A stretch of 64,000 bases of DNA from DAIRET01 sp036795455 (GCA_036795455.1 DAIRET010000002.1:1-64000); one strand, 5' to 3'. Shown: positions 46,306-56,332, counted from the first letter of the stretch. Made by a program: numbers and translations. The notes: generated from the letters alone by a model not told the origin.

Positions 46306-49300
46306 TTAGACAAGATATTCATAAGTGTTATATCCCATCGTTTTTACTTTTAATTCTTCTTCTTCGGAATTATTAAACCGTTTACCATTTTCTTTGTTCT
46401 TTGTTTGTCCCGCAGATTTTTGGTTTTTGTTTTCGTTATAACTGATTGTTACTTTAACTGCTGCCGCTTGAATACCCGCCTGGCTTAAGTTTTGGTATAA
46501 TTGGTTCATGTTGTTTTCAACAAGCGCTTTAACTTCCTGAGTTTCAACCTCCATCATTGCTGTTAAAACATCTTCAACAACCGAAAGAGAAATTTTTACC
46601 TGTCCAAGGTTTCCGGGTTCTACTTTGAATGTCATTGTCCCGGCTTCTCTTCTTTCGATAAAGTTGGACAACTCTTTTATTAACTCGAAAGATTTAATTA
46701 TCTGCGTCTGGTTTGAAAATGAAGGTTTAAATTCTCCTTTGTTAACCGAAAAGACATCATTTGCTTTGAAAGCAGAATCAAATGCAGCAGTATTGTTTTC
46801 CTTGAAAAATGATTCTTTCCCTTTAACTGCCTCGGAAGTATTACTTGTTTGCTCTAAGTTTTTATCTCCATTTTCCGATTCAGTATTATCTGAAGCAGTA
46901 TTCGAATTGATGGTAGTGTTAGGCTTTTTAACTTCTGAAACTACATGAGATTCAAAAGATGCTTTCGATAAATTACCTGCATTAATCTTTTGATCGCTTT
47001 TAATTATAATGTTTTTATGATCATGGCGTTCGCCTTTATCGTGTTTATCGTTGAATGCATGATTCTCGCTCCCGGTTTTGATTTCGGCAAACTCTTTTTT
47101 ACCACTTGCATTTACATCATTTTCTTTGCCGGTATTTTTAAAGTCTTTAACAGATAAATCTTCCTTAGTAGCAATTACAGGTTGTTCTTTTCCAACCGAT
47201 TCAACCTTTGTAGTGTTACTGCTCATTTTAATTTTATCGAAAAGGCTATTAACGGCATCAACAATTGTTTTCCCGTTTTGACCGGAAGAATGCGTTGATT
47301 CTTCTTTACCTGCAGTAGAAATGCGATCTGCACTAACTTCGTTTTGTATATTCAGCTTAAATTTAGTTGAATTTTCAATTCCTGATTTAGTGTGTCCTAT
47401 TGATAAATCTTTTAACTTAAAAGATTCTTTGAATAAATTCAGATCATCTTTTAGCTGTTCTCTCATCGAAGCATTAGAAATTTCTCTAACCGGTTTATTA
47501 ATGTTGGTATTCAATTCAACCGTTTTCTCCGGAGTTTGTTTTAAGGTTTCCTGAGTTTTTAATTCCACATTTGATGTTGTGTTTTTAGCTTCAACTACAG
47601 GTTTAATAGTATCATTTGTACTTACCGTTTGCTTATCAGTAGTATTAAGATTCTTCCCGTCGTTAAGTGTAAATGTTTTTTCATCAACCCGGTTTTCAAC
47701 AATTTCAACAGGTTTCCGAACAATTTGTTCAATTGCATTTTTTATTGCGCTCAGGTCAACATTTCTTGAACCGGTTATATCAATTGAATTTGCATCCAAA
47801 GATTTCAGTGTTTCAAGTGATGATGAAATTGATGTAAACAACTCTTTGGAGCGGGCATTATCCGGCGAAACCGGTTGTCCGTTCTTAAATATCAATACTT
47901 GCTGCCCGGATTTGTTATCAATCCCGTTCTGTTTTTCAAAGCCTTGCTGGCTGCTTAATAAGTCCAGTACGGATACTCTTTTAGTTGATACCAATAGGTT
48001 TTTACTTGAGGATTCTTTTTCTGTTTTCAGTTCGGATGCTTTAATAAAATCTGATAGATTAACATACTTCTTCGGAGTACTTTTAACATCGTCTCCTTTC
48101 GCCTCCGCATTGATTGCTTCTGTGCCGGTATCGATTTTTCCCGGTTGTGTTTCGCCTTTAAAATTAATCACTACTTTTTCAGCATTATTTGTGCTAATAC
48201 TAACCGCATCCTTTACTGCTGTATAAGCGGTCTCTTTTACTATTCCGAAGGCTGATTTATTATTCTTAAAATCATTCTGAATCACTTCACCGTCAACAAA
48301 AAGATTGTTCAATTTATTCGTTGAATCATGCTTCATATCCTGAAGTTCAACCACTTCGATTGTCGCATTAACTTTTATTACTTGCTTGGGGTCTACAGTC
48401 TTTTCTTGTTGAGTAGCTGGAATGGAGCTTGCCGGTTCTTTTTCCTTCAGAGGTGTTGTTGGTTCACTACTCTTCAGTAATACTTCCCCGGAGCTTTCTT
48501 TTACGGTTATCACCGGTTTCTGAAGCGAATTTTCTTCTACTTTCTCTGGTTGAACTTTTTTTGTGTTATTCGAACTGACCAATTCATTCTCACCGGAATT
48601 GATTACCGGTTTGGTCCCTTTTACAATACTTTCTAATTCAGCTTCTAATTTCGGTGTAACACTCTTTATCGATGCTTCTTTTTGGTTTTCGATTTCGGAT
48701 ACAACCGGTTGTTGAGTTGAAGATACTTCTACTTCTTTTAAATTCGCTGGCTGAGCATTTTTTAATTCGGTTGAATTAATTGATGTAAGCGATTCATTTT
48801 CCTGTGTGTTTAAAACCGGCTTAATTTCCGGCGCAATCTCTGATTGTTCTGTAGTTGATGGAGTGAATTTAGATTTATCCTGATTTGTATTTTCTACAAT
48901 TTTTGTAATGTTATTATCTACCGATTCAGTTTGTAATTTACCGGATACAGCATCAGCTTTTTCCGATAAAACAATTATAGGATTTATCGAACTTGTTTCA
49001 TCCGTAATCTTTTGGGGATTAACCGGGACGGTTTTGTTTTCTCCTTGTTTTACTTGCTTAACTGAAACTGCCTTTTGTTTATCTACGTTAGCTGTTACCG
49101 GAATTTGAACTTCTTTTTCCAGAGCAGTTTTATCTTTTGCAAATTCGGTTCCCAATGCAAACAGGTTTATTATAACGGCTTTTTCGCCTGTTTTCAGCAC
49201 TACATTAACATTCTCGTTGTTATTAAACTTGTCCAGGATAAATGATAAGCCATCGTTTATTTCAGGTGCAGTTGGTTTTGTTCCCTCACCCTGAAAAACT

Positions 49301-49713
49301 GTTTTTTCTTCTGGTTCTACTACTTTACCCGCTTCACCGGTTCCCATCAGTTTATATATTAATGAAATTAGCTCGTGTGCATCTAATTCGACATTCTCCG
49401 AACTGTTTAAAGCATTGCCTTGAGTTTTATCACCTGTAACTGCTTTAATTACATCCTCAATTGCAATATTCGATGGGAGTGTAAAGACAACCGAGTCTTC
49501 GCTACTGTTTTTCAAAACAGATAATTCAATTGCTTGAACCGGTTGACTTTGCGGATTTATAAATTTCGGTGTATCTGCTATTGGCTCCGCTTCCAAAACA
49601 AATTTCACTATATCCGTAAATAGGTGTTTCGGCTGCTCAAGTGCAGGCGATGTATATGTAAAAATACCTTTATCAATAACAGGGTTTTTCAAAAACAAAG
49701 GATTAAAAATCAT
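46306..49713 (-). CDS. fliK: Very long FliK hook-length control protein
   Basis: 1135 residues, against roughly 400 in enterobacteria. The N-terminal region (1-190) has a few ordered segments. The long middle (about 200-950) is low-complexity, rich in Lys, Glu, Asn, Ser and Thr, and contains imperfect repeats of about 70 residues (KPVLNTQENESL at 298 and KPVINSGENELV at 368). The C-terminal FliK domain is recognisable: GTMTFKVEPGNLGQVKISLSVVED and QEVKALVENNMNQLYQNLSQAGI. FliK is exported and measures hook length, then switches FlhB. Located before flgD as expected. Confidence 0.85.
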   Translation of the reverse strand: MIFNPLFLKNPVIDKGIFTYTSPALEQPKHLFTDIVKFVLEAEPIADTPKFINPQSQPVQAIELSVLKNSSEDSVVFTLPSNIAIEDVIKAVTGDKTQGNALNSSENVELDAHELISLIYKLMGTGEAGKVVEPEEKTVFQGEGTKPTAPEINDGLSFILDKFNNNENVNVVLKTGEKAVIINLFALGTEFAKDKTALEKEVQIPVTANVDKQKAVSVKQVKQGENKTVPVNPQKITDETSSINPIIVLSEKADAVSGKLQTESVDNNITKIVENTNQDKSKFTPSTTEQSEIAPEIKPVLNTQENESLTSINSTELKNAQPANLKEVEVSSTQQPVVSEIENQKEASIKSVTPKLEAELESIVKGTKPVINSGENELVSSNNTKKVQPEKVEENSLQKPVITVKESSGEVLLKSSEPTTPLKEKEPASSIPATQQEKTVDPKQVIKVNATIEVVELQDMKHDSTNKLNNLFVDGEVIQNDFKNNKSAFGIVKETAYTAVKDAVSISTNNAEKVVINFKGETQPGKIDTGTEAINAEAKGDDVKSTPKKYVNLSDFIKASELKTEKESSSKNLLVSTKRVSVLDLLSSQQGFEKQNGIDNKSGQQVLIFKNGQPVSPDNARSKELFTSISSSLETLKSLDANSIDITGSRNVDLSAIKNAIEQIVRKPVEIVENRVDEKTFTLNDGKNLNTTDKQTVSTNDTIKPVVEAKNTTSNVELKTQETLKQTPEKTVELNTNINKPVREISNASMREQLKDDLNLFKESFKLKDLSIGHTKSGIENSTKFKLNIQNEVSADRISTAGKEESTHSSGQNGKTIVDAVNSLFDKIKMSSNTTKVESVGKEQPVIATKEDLSVKDFKNTGKENDVNASGKKEFAEIKTGSENHAFNDKHDKGERHDHKNIIIKSDQKINAGNLSKASFESHVVSEVKKPNTTINSNTASDNTESENGDKNLEQTSNTSEAVKGKESFFKENNTAAFDSAFKANDVFSVNKGEFKPSFSNQTQIIKSFELIKELSNFIERREAGTMTFKVEPGNLGQVKISLSVVEDVLTAMMEVETQEVKALVENNMNQLYQNLSQAGIQAAAVKVTISYNENKNQKSAGQTKNKENGKRFNNSEEEELKVKTMGYNTYEYLV

Positions 49714-50273
49714 TATCTCGCTCTAGTTAATCTTATAGCTAATTCCGGGCTGAGATTTGACAGCACTTCGGCTGCTTTTCTTTTCTTCATAGAATAAATT
49801 AAATCTCTTGCTGTATCATCGGAAAAATTTGAAATTAATTTAGCGACAATTTTAGAGTCCATTGCTTCATACAATTTCACAGTCTCTTTTTTCCATTTCA
49901 AATAGCTGCTGTCTTTTTGTGCACTGTTTGATTTTGGCGTCGGTTTTGGTTCCATTTTCTTGATTTGCGAAAGTTGCGGAACGTTTATTAATTCTTTTGA
50001 TTGACTAAGCGAATCCCCCTTCGAATCAACAACTGCAAGGCTGTCCACGGCAAGTGTAGAATCCGTGACTTCGGTTGTATCCGTGTTTAATGCTTCCGCC
50101 GTTTCCGTCTCTTCTGTAAGGGCTTCTTCCTCTTCATAGATTATTATCGGTTTCTTTCCCGAGAAATCGAATGCAAAGATGTTTGTAAAGTTTTCATTTG
50201 CAATTATTATTATACCTGTAACGGCAACAAAGGCTATTAAAAATACGAGGGCATATATTAGTTGATTCTTCAT
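49713..50273 (-). CDS. MotE/FlbB-like flagellar protein with MgtE-N type domain
   Basis: 186 residues. An N-terminal membrane helix (IYALVFLIAFVAVTGIIIIA) is followed by an acidic/Thr-rich periplasmic linker and a C-terminal domain DSKIVAKLISNFSDDTARDLIYSMKKRKAAEVLSNLSPELA typical of the MgtE-N fold. This architecture matches MotE/FlbB proteins of flagellar operons that act with stators, located between fliJ and fliK. It overlaps fliK by one base. Confidence 0.8.
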   Translation of the reverse strand: MKNQLIYALVFLIAFVAVTGIIIIANENFTNIFAFDFSGKKPIIIYEEEEALTEETETAEALNTDTTEVTDSTLAVDSLAVVDSKGDSLSQSKELINVPQLSQIKKMEPKPTPKSNSAQKDSSYLKWKKETVKLYEAMDSKIVAKLISNFSDDTARDLIYSMKKRKAAEVLSNLSPELAIRLTRAR

Positions 50274-50275
50274 TA

Positions 50276-50710
50276 CTATGCCTTTGTAAGCCTCTTCGAT
50301 GCAATATCATCAAGCAGCGATAATTCTGCTTTATTTTCTTCTACAAGATAATTCTGGTAATGTTTGTCCTTCAAGGAATCGAATATTTTCACTTCTTTTT
50401 TCTTCATTGCCAGTTCTTCAATTATTTTTCCCTTTTCAATTTCTTTTTCGGCTTTCTTTTCCTTTTTTGATTTTATAAGTTCGTCAACAAAATTTTCATA
50501 GTTCAACTGGGCTTGCAGTTCATTTGCTCTTATTCTCGAATTGTTGAAAGCCCCCTGGCGTACTTTTTCTTTCTCTTTATATAACTGTTCGATTTCAAGC
50601 GAGATATTGTTTATCTCCATGTTTACTATAGCAAGTTCTCTCTTTACTTTCTTTTCGAGATTTTGCTTCACTTTATTTACCGAGTCGAATTTAAACTTAA
50701 ATTTAGCCAT
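50276..50710 (-). CDS. fliJ: Flagellar export chaperone/ATPase stalk protein FliJ
   Basis: 144 residues, all helical coiled coil, highly charged (FKFDSVNKVKQNLEKKVKRELA at the start). Identification rests on coiled-coil character and position directly downstream of fliI. FliJ links the ATPase ring to the FlhA gate. Confidence 0.85.
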   Translation of the reverse strand: MAKFKFKFDSVNKVKQNLEKKVKRELAIVNMEINNISLEIEQLYKEKEKVRQGAFNNSRIRANELQAQLNYENFVDELIKSKKEKKAEKEIEKGKIIEELAMKKKEVKIFDSLKDKHYQNYLVEENKAELSLLDDIASKRLTKA

Positions 50711-50725
50711 ACTTCATCTTCATTA

Positions 50726-52057
50726 TTAAAGCAAAGGTTCTTCTATTATGTGAAATAATCTTTGCACTGTTTCATCAAACTTTGCGTGATCGTCATAATT
50801 TTGTTTAAGAAATGTTCTTAAATCATTTATTTTTGAAAGAGCGTGATCAATCTGCGGGTTACTACCGCGTACATAAGCCCCGATATTGATTAGGTCTTCT
50901 GCTTCGTTATATGTTGCAAGAATTTCATTAAATAACCCGACTCTTTTCCTATGTTCCTGTGAAACTATATCCGGCATAACACGGCTTATGCTTTGCAGCG
51001 GATCAATTGCCGGGAACTGCGCTTTATTCGCCAGCCTTCTTGAAAGTACTATGTGTCCGTCCAGTATCGATCTCACTGCGTCTGCAACCGGTTCGGTCAT
51101 ATCGTCGCCGTCTACAAGTACTGTATAAAAACCAGTAATAGAACCTTTCGACGAAGTCCCTGCTCTTTCAAGCAGTTTCGGCAGAAGAGCAAAAACTGAA
51201 GGAGTATACCCTTTTGTCGTCGGTGGTTCGCCTACTGTTAAACCGATTTCTCTTTGCGACATAGCGAAGCGCGTAACCGAATCCATCATCAAAACAACAT
51301 CTTTTCCCTGGTCGCGAAAGTATTCTGCAATCGTTGTTCCGATGTATGCGGCTTTCACTCTTAGCAAAGCCGATTTATCGCTTGTAGCAACAACAAGCAC
51401 GGATCTCTTCAAACCTTCTTCTCCGAGGTCTTTCTCTATAAACTCCCTTACTTCTCTTCCTCTTTCACCGACAAGAACTATAACATTCACATCTGCATTT
51501 GTATTTCGGGCAATCATGCCGAGTAAAACACTTTTACCGACGCCGCTGCCCGCAAATATTCCAACTCTCTGCCCTTTGCCGCATGTCAATAATCCGTCTA
51601 TTGCTCTTATTCCGGTTTGAAGCGGTTCCGAGATTCTACTTCTTTGAAGCGGGTTAGGCGGTTCACTATAAATATCTGTAAACCGGTCAATTTCCAAATC
51701 TGCTAAATCATCTATCGGATTCCCGAGTCCGTCAATTACACGTCCGAGAAGATTATCGCTTATTGCAACTTTGAAAGATTCGCCTGTAGCAAGAATCTCG
51801 CAGTGCGGTGATACATTTTTCATCTCTCCGAGTGCGATAGAAACTACTTTACCGTCTTTAAATCCAACGACTTCCGATTTACCGACTTCGTTCCCTTCTC
51901 TATCAATTATAGAACAAATTTCTCCAAGTTTTACATTTGGTCCGATTGATTGAACGACAAAACCTACTACATCGGTAATCCTGCCGTGTAGTTTTATCAA
52001 ATCATTCGAATTGATTATGCGTGAATATTTTTCGATATATAAATCAGCTATTTCCAC
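50726..52057 (-). CDS. fliI: Flagellum-specific ATPase FliI
   Basis: 443 residues. Walker A AGSGVGKS is at 169-176, the region VVLVGERGREVREFIE follows, and Walker B is in VVLMMDSVTRFAMSQREIGL. The catalytic Glu is in the VGERG context. It powers flagellar protein export. The start overlaps the end of fliH by 14 bases. Confidence 0.97.
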   Translation of the reverse strand: MEIADLYIEKYSRIINSNDLIKLHGRITDVVGFVVQSIGPNVKLGEICSIIDREGNEVGKSEVVGFKDGKVVSIALGEMKNVSPHCEILATGESFKVAISDNLLGRVIDGLGNPIDDLADLEIDRFTDIYSEPPNPLQRSRISEPLQTGIRAIDGLLTCGKGQRVGIFAGSGVGKSVLLGMIARNTNADVNVIVLVGERGREVREFIEKDLGEEGLKRSVLVVATSDKSALLRVKAAYIGTTIAEYFRDQGKDVVLMMDSVTRFAMSQREIGLTVGEPPTTKGYTPSVFALLPKLLERAGTSSKGSITGFYTVLVDGDDMTEPVADAVRSILDGHIVLSRRLANKAQFPAIDPLQSISRVMPDIVSQEHRKRVGLFNEILATYNEAEDLINIGAYVRGSNPQIDHALSKINDLRTFLKQNYDDHAKFDETVQRLFHIIEEPLL

Positions 52058-52685
52058 TTAAATCTCTGTCTTTACCTTCGAATGCTTTTCTCAATAATTC
52101 AAGTTGAGAATCAATTCTTGCGTCAACATTCCCGATTTCGGTTTCAATAAAACAGCCGCCACGCTCTACTTTTTGAGTAATGTCAAAATTGATTTTCGTA
52201 AATTTATTACCTGCCAACCCGTCATAATCCGATGGCGTTAAAAGTTGGTAGTCTTCAGGGTTCAGTCTTATTACTATTTCATTGGCTCCGATAATTTTTT
52301 GTGCTGCAGATTTAATAAGAGCTAACATTGATTCCTTTTCGGGTATATGGCTTTGAATTACTTTTTCTGCAATCTTTAATGATACTTCCGCAACTATATG
52401 GTCGAATGAGGATTCATAATTAGAAATTTTTTCTTCCAGGCTCGAAAGAATTTTTATAAACTCTTCCGATTTTTTCAACATTTCATTTGTGTTTTCTTGT
52501 TCCAGGTCTTCTTTTGCCTGCTCGTACCCGCGGTTGAATCCTTCTTCAAATCTTTTTTCGAATTCTTTGTTAAGTTCTTCTACCGGATTAGTTTTTTGTT
52601 CCGGTTTGTTTTCAACTTCGTAAAGAAGATCAACGTTTGCAGAAAATTTCTGCGGTTTACATTTAAGTTTAATTACCTCAGACAT
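52044..52685 (-). CDS. fliH: Flagellar assembly protein FliH
   Basis: About 213 residues from ATG 52685 (MSEVIKLKCK), which overlaps the fliG stop by 8 bases; an earlier in-frame ATG would overlap by 26. A Glu/Lys-rich coiled coil (ELNKEFEKRFEEGFNRGYEQAKEDLEQ) precedes the C-terminal FliI-binding domain (VIRLNPEDYQLL ... GGCFIETEIGNVDARIDSQLELLRKAF). It regulates FliI in the export apparatus. Confidence 0.9.
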   Translation of the reverse strand: MSEVIKLKCKPQKFSANVDLLYEVENKPEQKTNPVEELNKEFEKRFEEGFNRGYEQAKEDLEQENTNEMLKKSEEFIKILSSLEEKISNYESSFDHIVAEVSLKIAEKVIQSHIPEKESMLALIKSAAQKIIGANEIVIRLNPEDYQLLTPSDYDGLAGNKFTKINFDITQKVERGGCFIETEIGNVDARIDSQLELLRKAFEGKDRDLSGNS

Positions 52686-53721
52686 AAACCTCTTCCGAAC
52701 CACCGCGGAGATTTACACTTATTTCTCCCTGATCTTCAAGACTTTTAATTATGTCAACAACCCTTGCCTGTGCGGATTCTACTTCTTTTAATTTAACCGG
52801 TCCCATATACTGCAATTCTTCTTTCAGAAGGTCTGCTGCTCTTTCGGACATATTAGAAAATATTTTTGTTTTCAATCTTTCATCCGCAGTTTTCAATGCA
52901 AGAGCAAGGTCTTTTCTATCAACTTCTTTAAGAATTCTTTGAATATCTTTGTTTTGAATATGAACAATATCCTCGAAAAGGAACATTAAACGCTTTACTT
53001 CAAGTGCTATGTCCGCATCTATTTCCTGCATCTTTGCAAGTATTTCTTTGCTGACCCCGACATTTGTACGGTTAAGAATATTTGCGAGACTTTTAGGTCC
53101 GCCTATCTGGCGGGCCGATTGACTAATTGAAACACCGGCAAGTTCATCAACTACTTTTTCTATCTGTTTCAAAGTTTGCGGAGATATTTTTCCAAGCGCC
53201 GCAATTCTGTACGCTACATCAATCCTTACCTCTTCCGGAAGTTCTTTTAATGCAGCAGCAGTCTGCTCCGGATTAAGATGAGACAATATTAATGCTATTG
53301 TTTGTGGATGTTCTTTGCTTAAAAAATTTATAAGTTGTGTTGAATCCGCTTTTTTCAAAACGTCAAATCCATGCAGAGTAGTAATACTCTTTACTTTTTC
53401 AATTATCTCAAGTGCTTTTGATAGCCCGAAAGATTTTTCAAGGATTTCCTGCGCAACTTCAATACCGCCTTCAAGTACAAACTCGCGTGCTGTAATCATA
53501 CCGTAATAATCGTTCATTACATTGTCGACAACATTGCTTGGAGTACTGCGGACTTTTGTAATTTCCGCTGAAATCAATTCTACGTCGGCATTATCCAAGT
53601 ATTTAAATACTCTTGCAGCGACTTCCGGGTCCATACCAAGCATTAGTAATGCGGCTTTTTGGGCTCCGTTTAATTGATTAGCAAGGCTCTCTTTCAGAGC
53701 GGTTTGTTCTTTAGTACTCAT
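52678..53721 (-). CDS. fliG: Flagellar motor switch protein FliG
   Basis: 347 residues. NGAQKAALLMLGMDPEVAARVFKYLD, the EHPQ motif (SKEHPQTIALILSHL) and the C-terminal torque helix region FEDIVHIQNKDIQRILKEVDRKDLALALK are seen. FliG connects the MS-ring to the C-ring and is the rotor partner of MotA. Starts in the end of fliF (11-base overlap). Confidence 0.97.
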   Translation of the reverse strand: MSTKEQTALKESLANQLNGAQKAALLMLGMDPEVAARVFKYLDNADVELISAEITKVRSTPSNVVDNVMNDYYGMITAREFVLEGGIEVAQEILEKSFGLSKALEIIEKVKSITTLHGFDVLKKADSTQLINFLSKEHPQTIALILSHLNPEQTAAALKELPEEVRIDVAYRIAALGKISPQTLKQIEKVVDELAGVSISQSARQIGGPKSLANILNRTNVGVSKEILAKMQEIDADIALEVKRLMFLFEDIVHIQNKDIQRILKEVDRKDLALALKTADERLKTKIFSNMSERAADLLKEELQYMGPVKLKEVESAQARVVDIIKSLEDQGEISVNLRGGSEEVYV

Positions 53722-55312
53722 CTTCTTTCAACCACAAATTGATTAGTTTAGCAGCTTCAGCCGGATTTTGTCCTACGTAGTTGACAATTTTCTCCTGCCT
53801 TATCTTTTTACTTATAGCTTCATCGCTAATTTCGTCTTCAATATCACCAATTTCTATAACCGGTTTCCTTTTTCGGGATGCTGGTTTTTGAACTATTTCC
53901 ATCTTTCCCCCTTCTGCCTGCATGTCATCATTTGCATAACTACCGGGTTGCCTTACCGTACCGATTATTATTTTTTCATTTTTCAAACGTTTTAGCAATC
54001 CTTTTAATACAAACATTGCCGCAAGAATTGATGCTATTACTATAATTATGTTTGAAATATCGTCCATATTTCCGAACGGAGAAGATTCCGTATCCATTGT
54101 TCCTTTATATTCCTGTGATTCAAAAGGAATGCTAACAACCGACACTATATCGTTTCTTTCGGGGTTATAACCAACCGACTGCATTATAACCGGTTCTAAT
54201 TTCTTAAGCTGTTCATCAGGGCGAGGTTCAACTACTGTTTCTACCTGGTCCCCTTTTTTAATTTCTTTTGTTATACCGTTGATTACTGCGGCAACAGTAA
54301 TCCTTTTTATGTTACCAGTTCCTTCGATAACTCTTTGAACGGTTTTACTTACTTCGTAATTGGTAATGTTATTTTCGTTATTCAGTGCAGTTGAATCGCT
54401 TATTGATCTTCCGCCCGATTCAGATTTTGTAATTTGCTCGCTTATTATTACCTGTGATTCCGGGTCAAAAGTTTCCATGGTTTTTTCAACCTGGTTGAAA
54501 TCAAGGTCGACGTTTATTTTAATAATTGAATTTCCGTAGCCAAGAACGTTATCGAGGATGCTTTGAGCTTTATTTGCAAGATAGTTTTCAACATTATTTT
54601 TAAGTTCATACTGCTTGCTTGAAATTGCTCCAAGCGAATTATCTTCAGATTCTTCAGAAAGTAATCGTCCTTTAGAATCAACTATTGTAACTTTATTCGG
54701 TTTTAAACCTTCAACACTGCTTGCGATAAGATGCGAAATTGCAAGGACGCTTTTCTTCGGCAGGTCGGCAGTATTTTTCAACTTAAGCACAACCGATGCC
54801 GTTGGGTCTTTTTGTTCATCGCGAAAAACGCTTTTCGCCGGAAAAACTATATGCACTCTTGCAGCTTCGATATTTGATTGTTGAAGAATTGTTCTTGCAA
54901 GTTCTCCTTCAAGAGCGCGTTTATAACTTAGTTTCTGCATGAATTCCGACATACCCATTGTATTTTTATCGAAAATCTCGTACCCGACTATTCCCGAATT
55001 AGGAACTCCTTTTGCTGCCAGAGCCAGTCTCATTTCGTACAGTTTCTCTTTCGGTATTCTGATAGTCTGCCCGTTATCTTCTATTTTATAGGGAATCTTC
55101 TGTTCAGTTAAATGTTCAATTACCTGCGAAGCATCTTCTGATGCAAGGTTTGTGTACAAAGCTGAATAATTCGGCTCGTTAAGAAAGAACATTACAACTA
55201 TAAGAAAGAAAAATGACAGAACTACCAATCCGCCTATCAGTAAACGCTGCGAGATCGATAGCTTGTTAAAAATTTGAATTAAAGGCTGAAGAAGTTTTTT
55301 TCCTTGTTCCAC
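53711..55312 (-). CDS. fliF: Flagellar MS-ring protein FliF
   Basis: 533 residues. A first membrane helix (LLIGGLVVLSFFFLIVVMFFL) is followed by YsCJ-like domains (NEPNYSALYTNLASEDASQVIEHL...), ILQQSNIEAARVHIVFP, and a second helix (IIVIASILAAMFVLKGLLKRL) before the FliG-binding C-terminus. It forms the base of the motor, 4 bases after fliE. Confidence 0.97.
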   Translation of the reverse strand: MEQGKKLLQPLIQIFNKLSISQRLLIGGLVVLSFFFLIVVMFFLNEPNYSALYTNLASEDASQVIEHLTEQKIPYKIEDNGQTIRIPKEKLYEMRLALAAKGVPNSGIVGYEIFDKNTMGMSEFMQKLSYKRALEGELARTILQQSNIEAARVHIVFPAKSVFRDEQKDPTASVVLKLKNTADLPKKSVLAISHLIASSVEGLKPNKVTIVDSKGRLLSEESEDNSLGAISSKQYELKNNVENYLANKAQSILDNVLGYGNSIIKINVDLDFNQVEKTMETFDPESQVIISEQITKSESGGRSISDSTALNNENNITNYEVSKTVQRVIEGTGNIKRITVAAVINGITKEIKKGDQVETVVEPRPDEQLKKLEPVIMQSVGYNPERNDIVSVVSIPFESQEYKGTMDTESSPFGNMDDISNIIIVIASILAAMFVLKGLLKRLKNEKIIIGTVRQPGSYANDDMQAEGGKMEIVQKPASRKRKPVIEIGDIEDEISDEAISKKIRQEKIVNYVGQNPAEAAKLINLWLKEDEY

Positions 55313-55316
55313 TTTA

Positions 55317-55604
55317 CTACTGCATTCTTGTTAATTCTTTATACATATCAATTGATTTATTTCTAATTTCCATTAGAAGTTCGAGGCTTGTTTTCGCTTT
55401 TTCCCCGGCTATCATAACTTCGTGAAGTTCAACACCTTTTCCTTCAATAAAGTCCTGAAGCATATTTTTGGATTCCGACTGTTCCATGTTTACCTGTTTA
55501 ACAAAGCCTGTAAAAATGTTATCGAAGTTTGAAACTTTATCGGTTTCTAATTTTTTAACCTGGTTTACTGCCGGGTTCCAGCCTGAAAGAGCACCTATTT
55601 TCAT
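55317..55604 (-). CDS. fliE: Flagellar hook-basal body protein FliE
   Basis: 95 residues. The C-terminal half is diagnostic: IEGKGVELHEVMIAGEKAKTSLELLMEIRNKSIDMYKELTRMQ. FliE links the MS-ring and the rod. One base after the small unknown gene. Confidence 0.94.
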   Translation of the reverse strand: MKIGALSGWNPAVNQVKKLETDKVSNFDNIFTGFVKQVNMEQSESKNMLQDFIEGKGVELHEVMIAGEKAKTSLELLMEIRNKSIDMYKELTRMQ

Positions 55605-55605
55605 T

Positions 55606-55833
55606 TTATCCTCTCCTATCGAATATTGAACCGATTGAAACCCCGGACATTTTTCCGCTTCTTTGATAAAAATGATAATCCATTATTGTATCCTTGTTAC
55701 CGGGATACAGACCTGAAAAGAAAGCTTTTTCTTCTTTTGATACTGTATTTTCCGCAACGATTTTGGGTGATTGATTAACCATTGCAGTTCTTACGATATT
55801 ATAGTTTCCTATTGAGTTTTCAGCGATTTTCAT
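55606..55833 (-). CDS. Small unknown protein between flgC and fliE
   Basis: 75 residues from ATG 55833, one base after the flgC stop; nine further residues would be added by an in-frame ATG inside flgC. It is polar and soluble, with a C-terminal block KEEKAFFSGLYPGNKDTIMDYHFYQ and GVSIGSIFDRRG. No motif of a known family. Tight spacing in the flgB-flgC-fliE unit suggests a rod or MS-ring assembly role, which is inference. Confidence 0.7.
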   Translation of the reverse strand: MKIAENSIGNYNIVRTAMVNQSPKIVAENTVSKEEKAFFSGLYPGNKDTIMDYHFYQRSGKMSGVSIGSIFDRRG

Positions 55834-55834
55834 A

Positions 55835-56332
55835 TTACATGTCCAGTGTGTCTTTAGCAATTTGTTTTGATGCGTTAAAAGCTGTTAAATTAGCTTCGTA
55901 TCCTCTTGTAGCGGCAATCATATCTACCATTTCAGTTACCACATTAACGTTGGGCATAAGAACGTAACCGTTTTCATTTGCATCCGGGTGTTCCGGCATA
56001 TAAACCATATCGCCCATAGTGGGGTCGTCTACTTCCATTCCGCTAATATCATAATTTGAGCCTGTACTGATACCGGCGCTTTTTGCTGTTCCCCGGATAT
56101 GATTATCGCTTGTTGCTTTAAGCGGTATAAATTGCTGCGGTTCAATTGCTTTTGCAACATCGTTACCTGTTGTTGCAATTTTTAATATTTTTCTTTTATA
56201 AGGAACTCCTTCGCCTGTTTTTGTGCTATCTATATTAGCAAGATTTTTAGCGACCATATCCATTTTTTTTCTTTGAATGTTCATTCCAAGAGAGCTATAG
56301 TCAAACCCGTTAAAATTAGTGTTAATTTTCAT
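55835..56332 (-). CDS. flgC: Proximal rod protein FlgC
   Basis: 165 residues. The axial N-terminal SSLGMNIQRKKMDMVAKNLANIDSTKTGEGVPYKRK and the C-terminal MPNVNVVTEMVDMIAATRGYEANLTAFNASKQIAKDTLDM identify FlgC. It shares an ATGA overlap with flgB. Confidence 0.96.
   Translation of the reverse strand: MKINTNFNGFDYSSLGMNIQRKKMDMVAKNLANIDSTKTGEGVPYKRKILKIATTGNDVAKAIEPQQFIPLKATSDNHIRGTAKSAGISTGSNYDISGMEVDDPTMGDMVYMPEHPDANENGYVLMPNVNVVTEMVDMIAATRGYEANLTAFNASKQIAKDTLDM

Noticed and set aside
47579..48226. Plus-strand 215-residue frame opposite fliK
   Set aside because: Antisense shadow of the low-complexity region of fliK; no start signal or recognisable protein.
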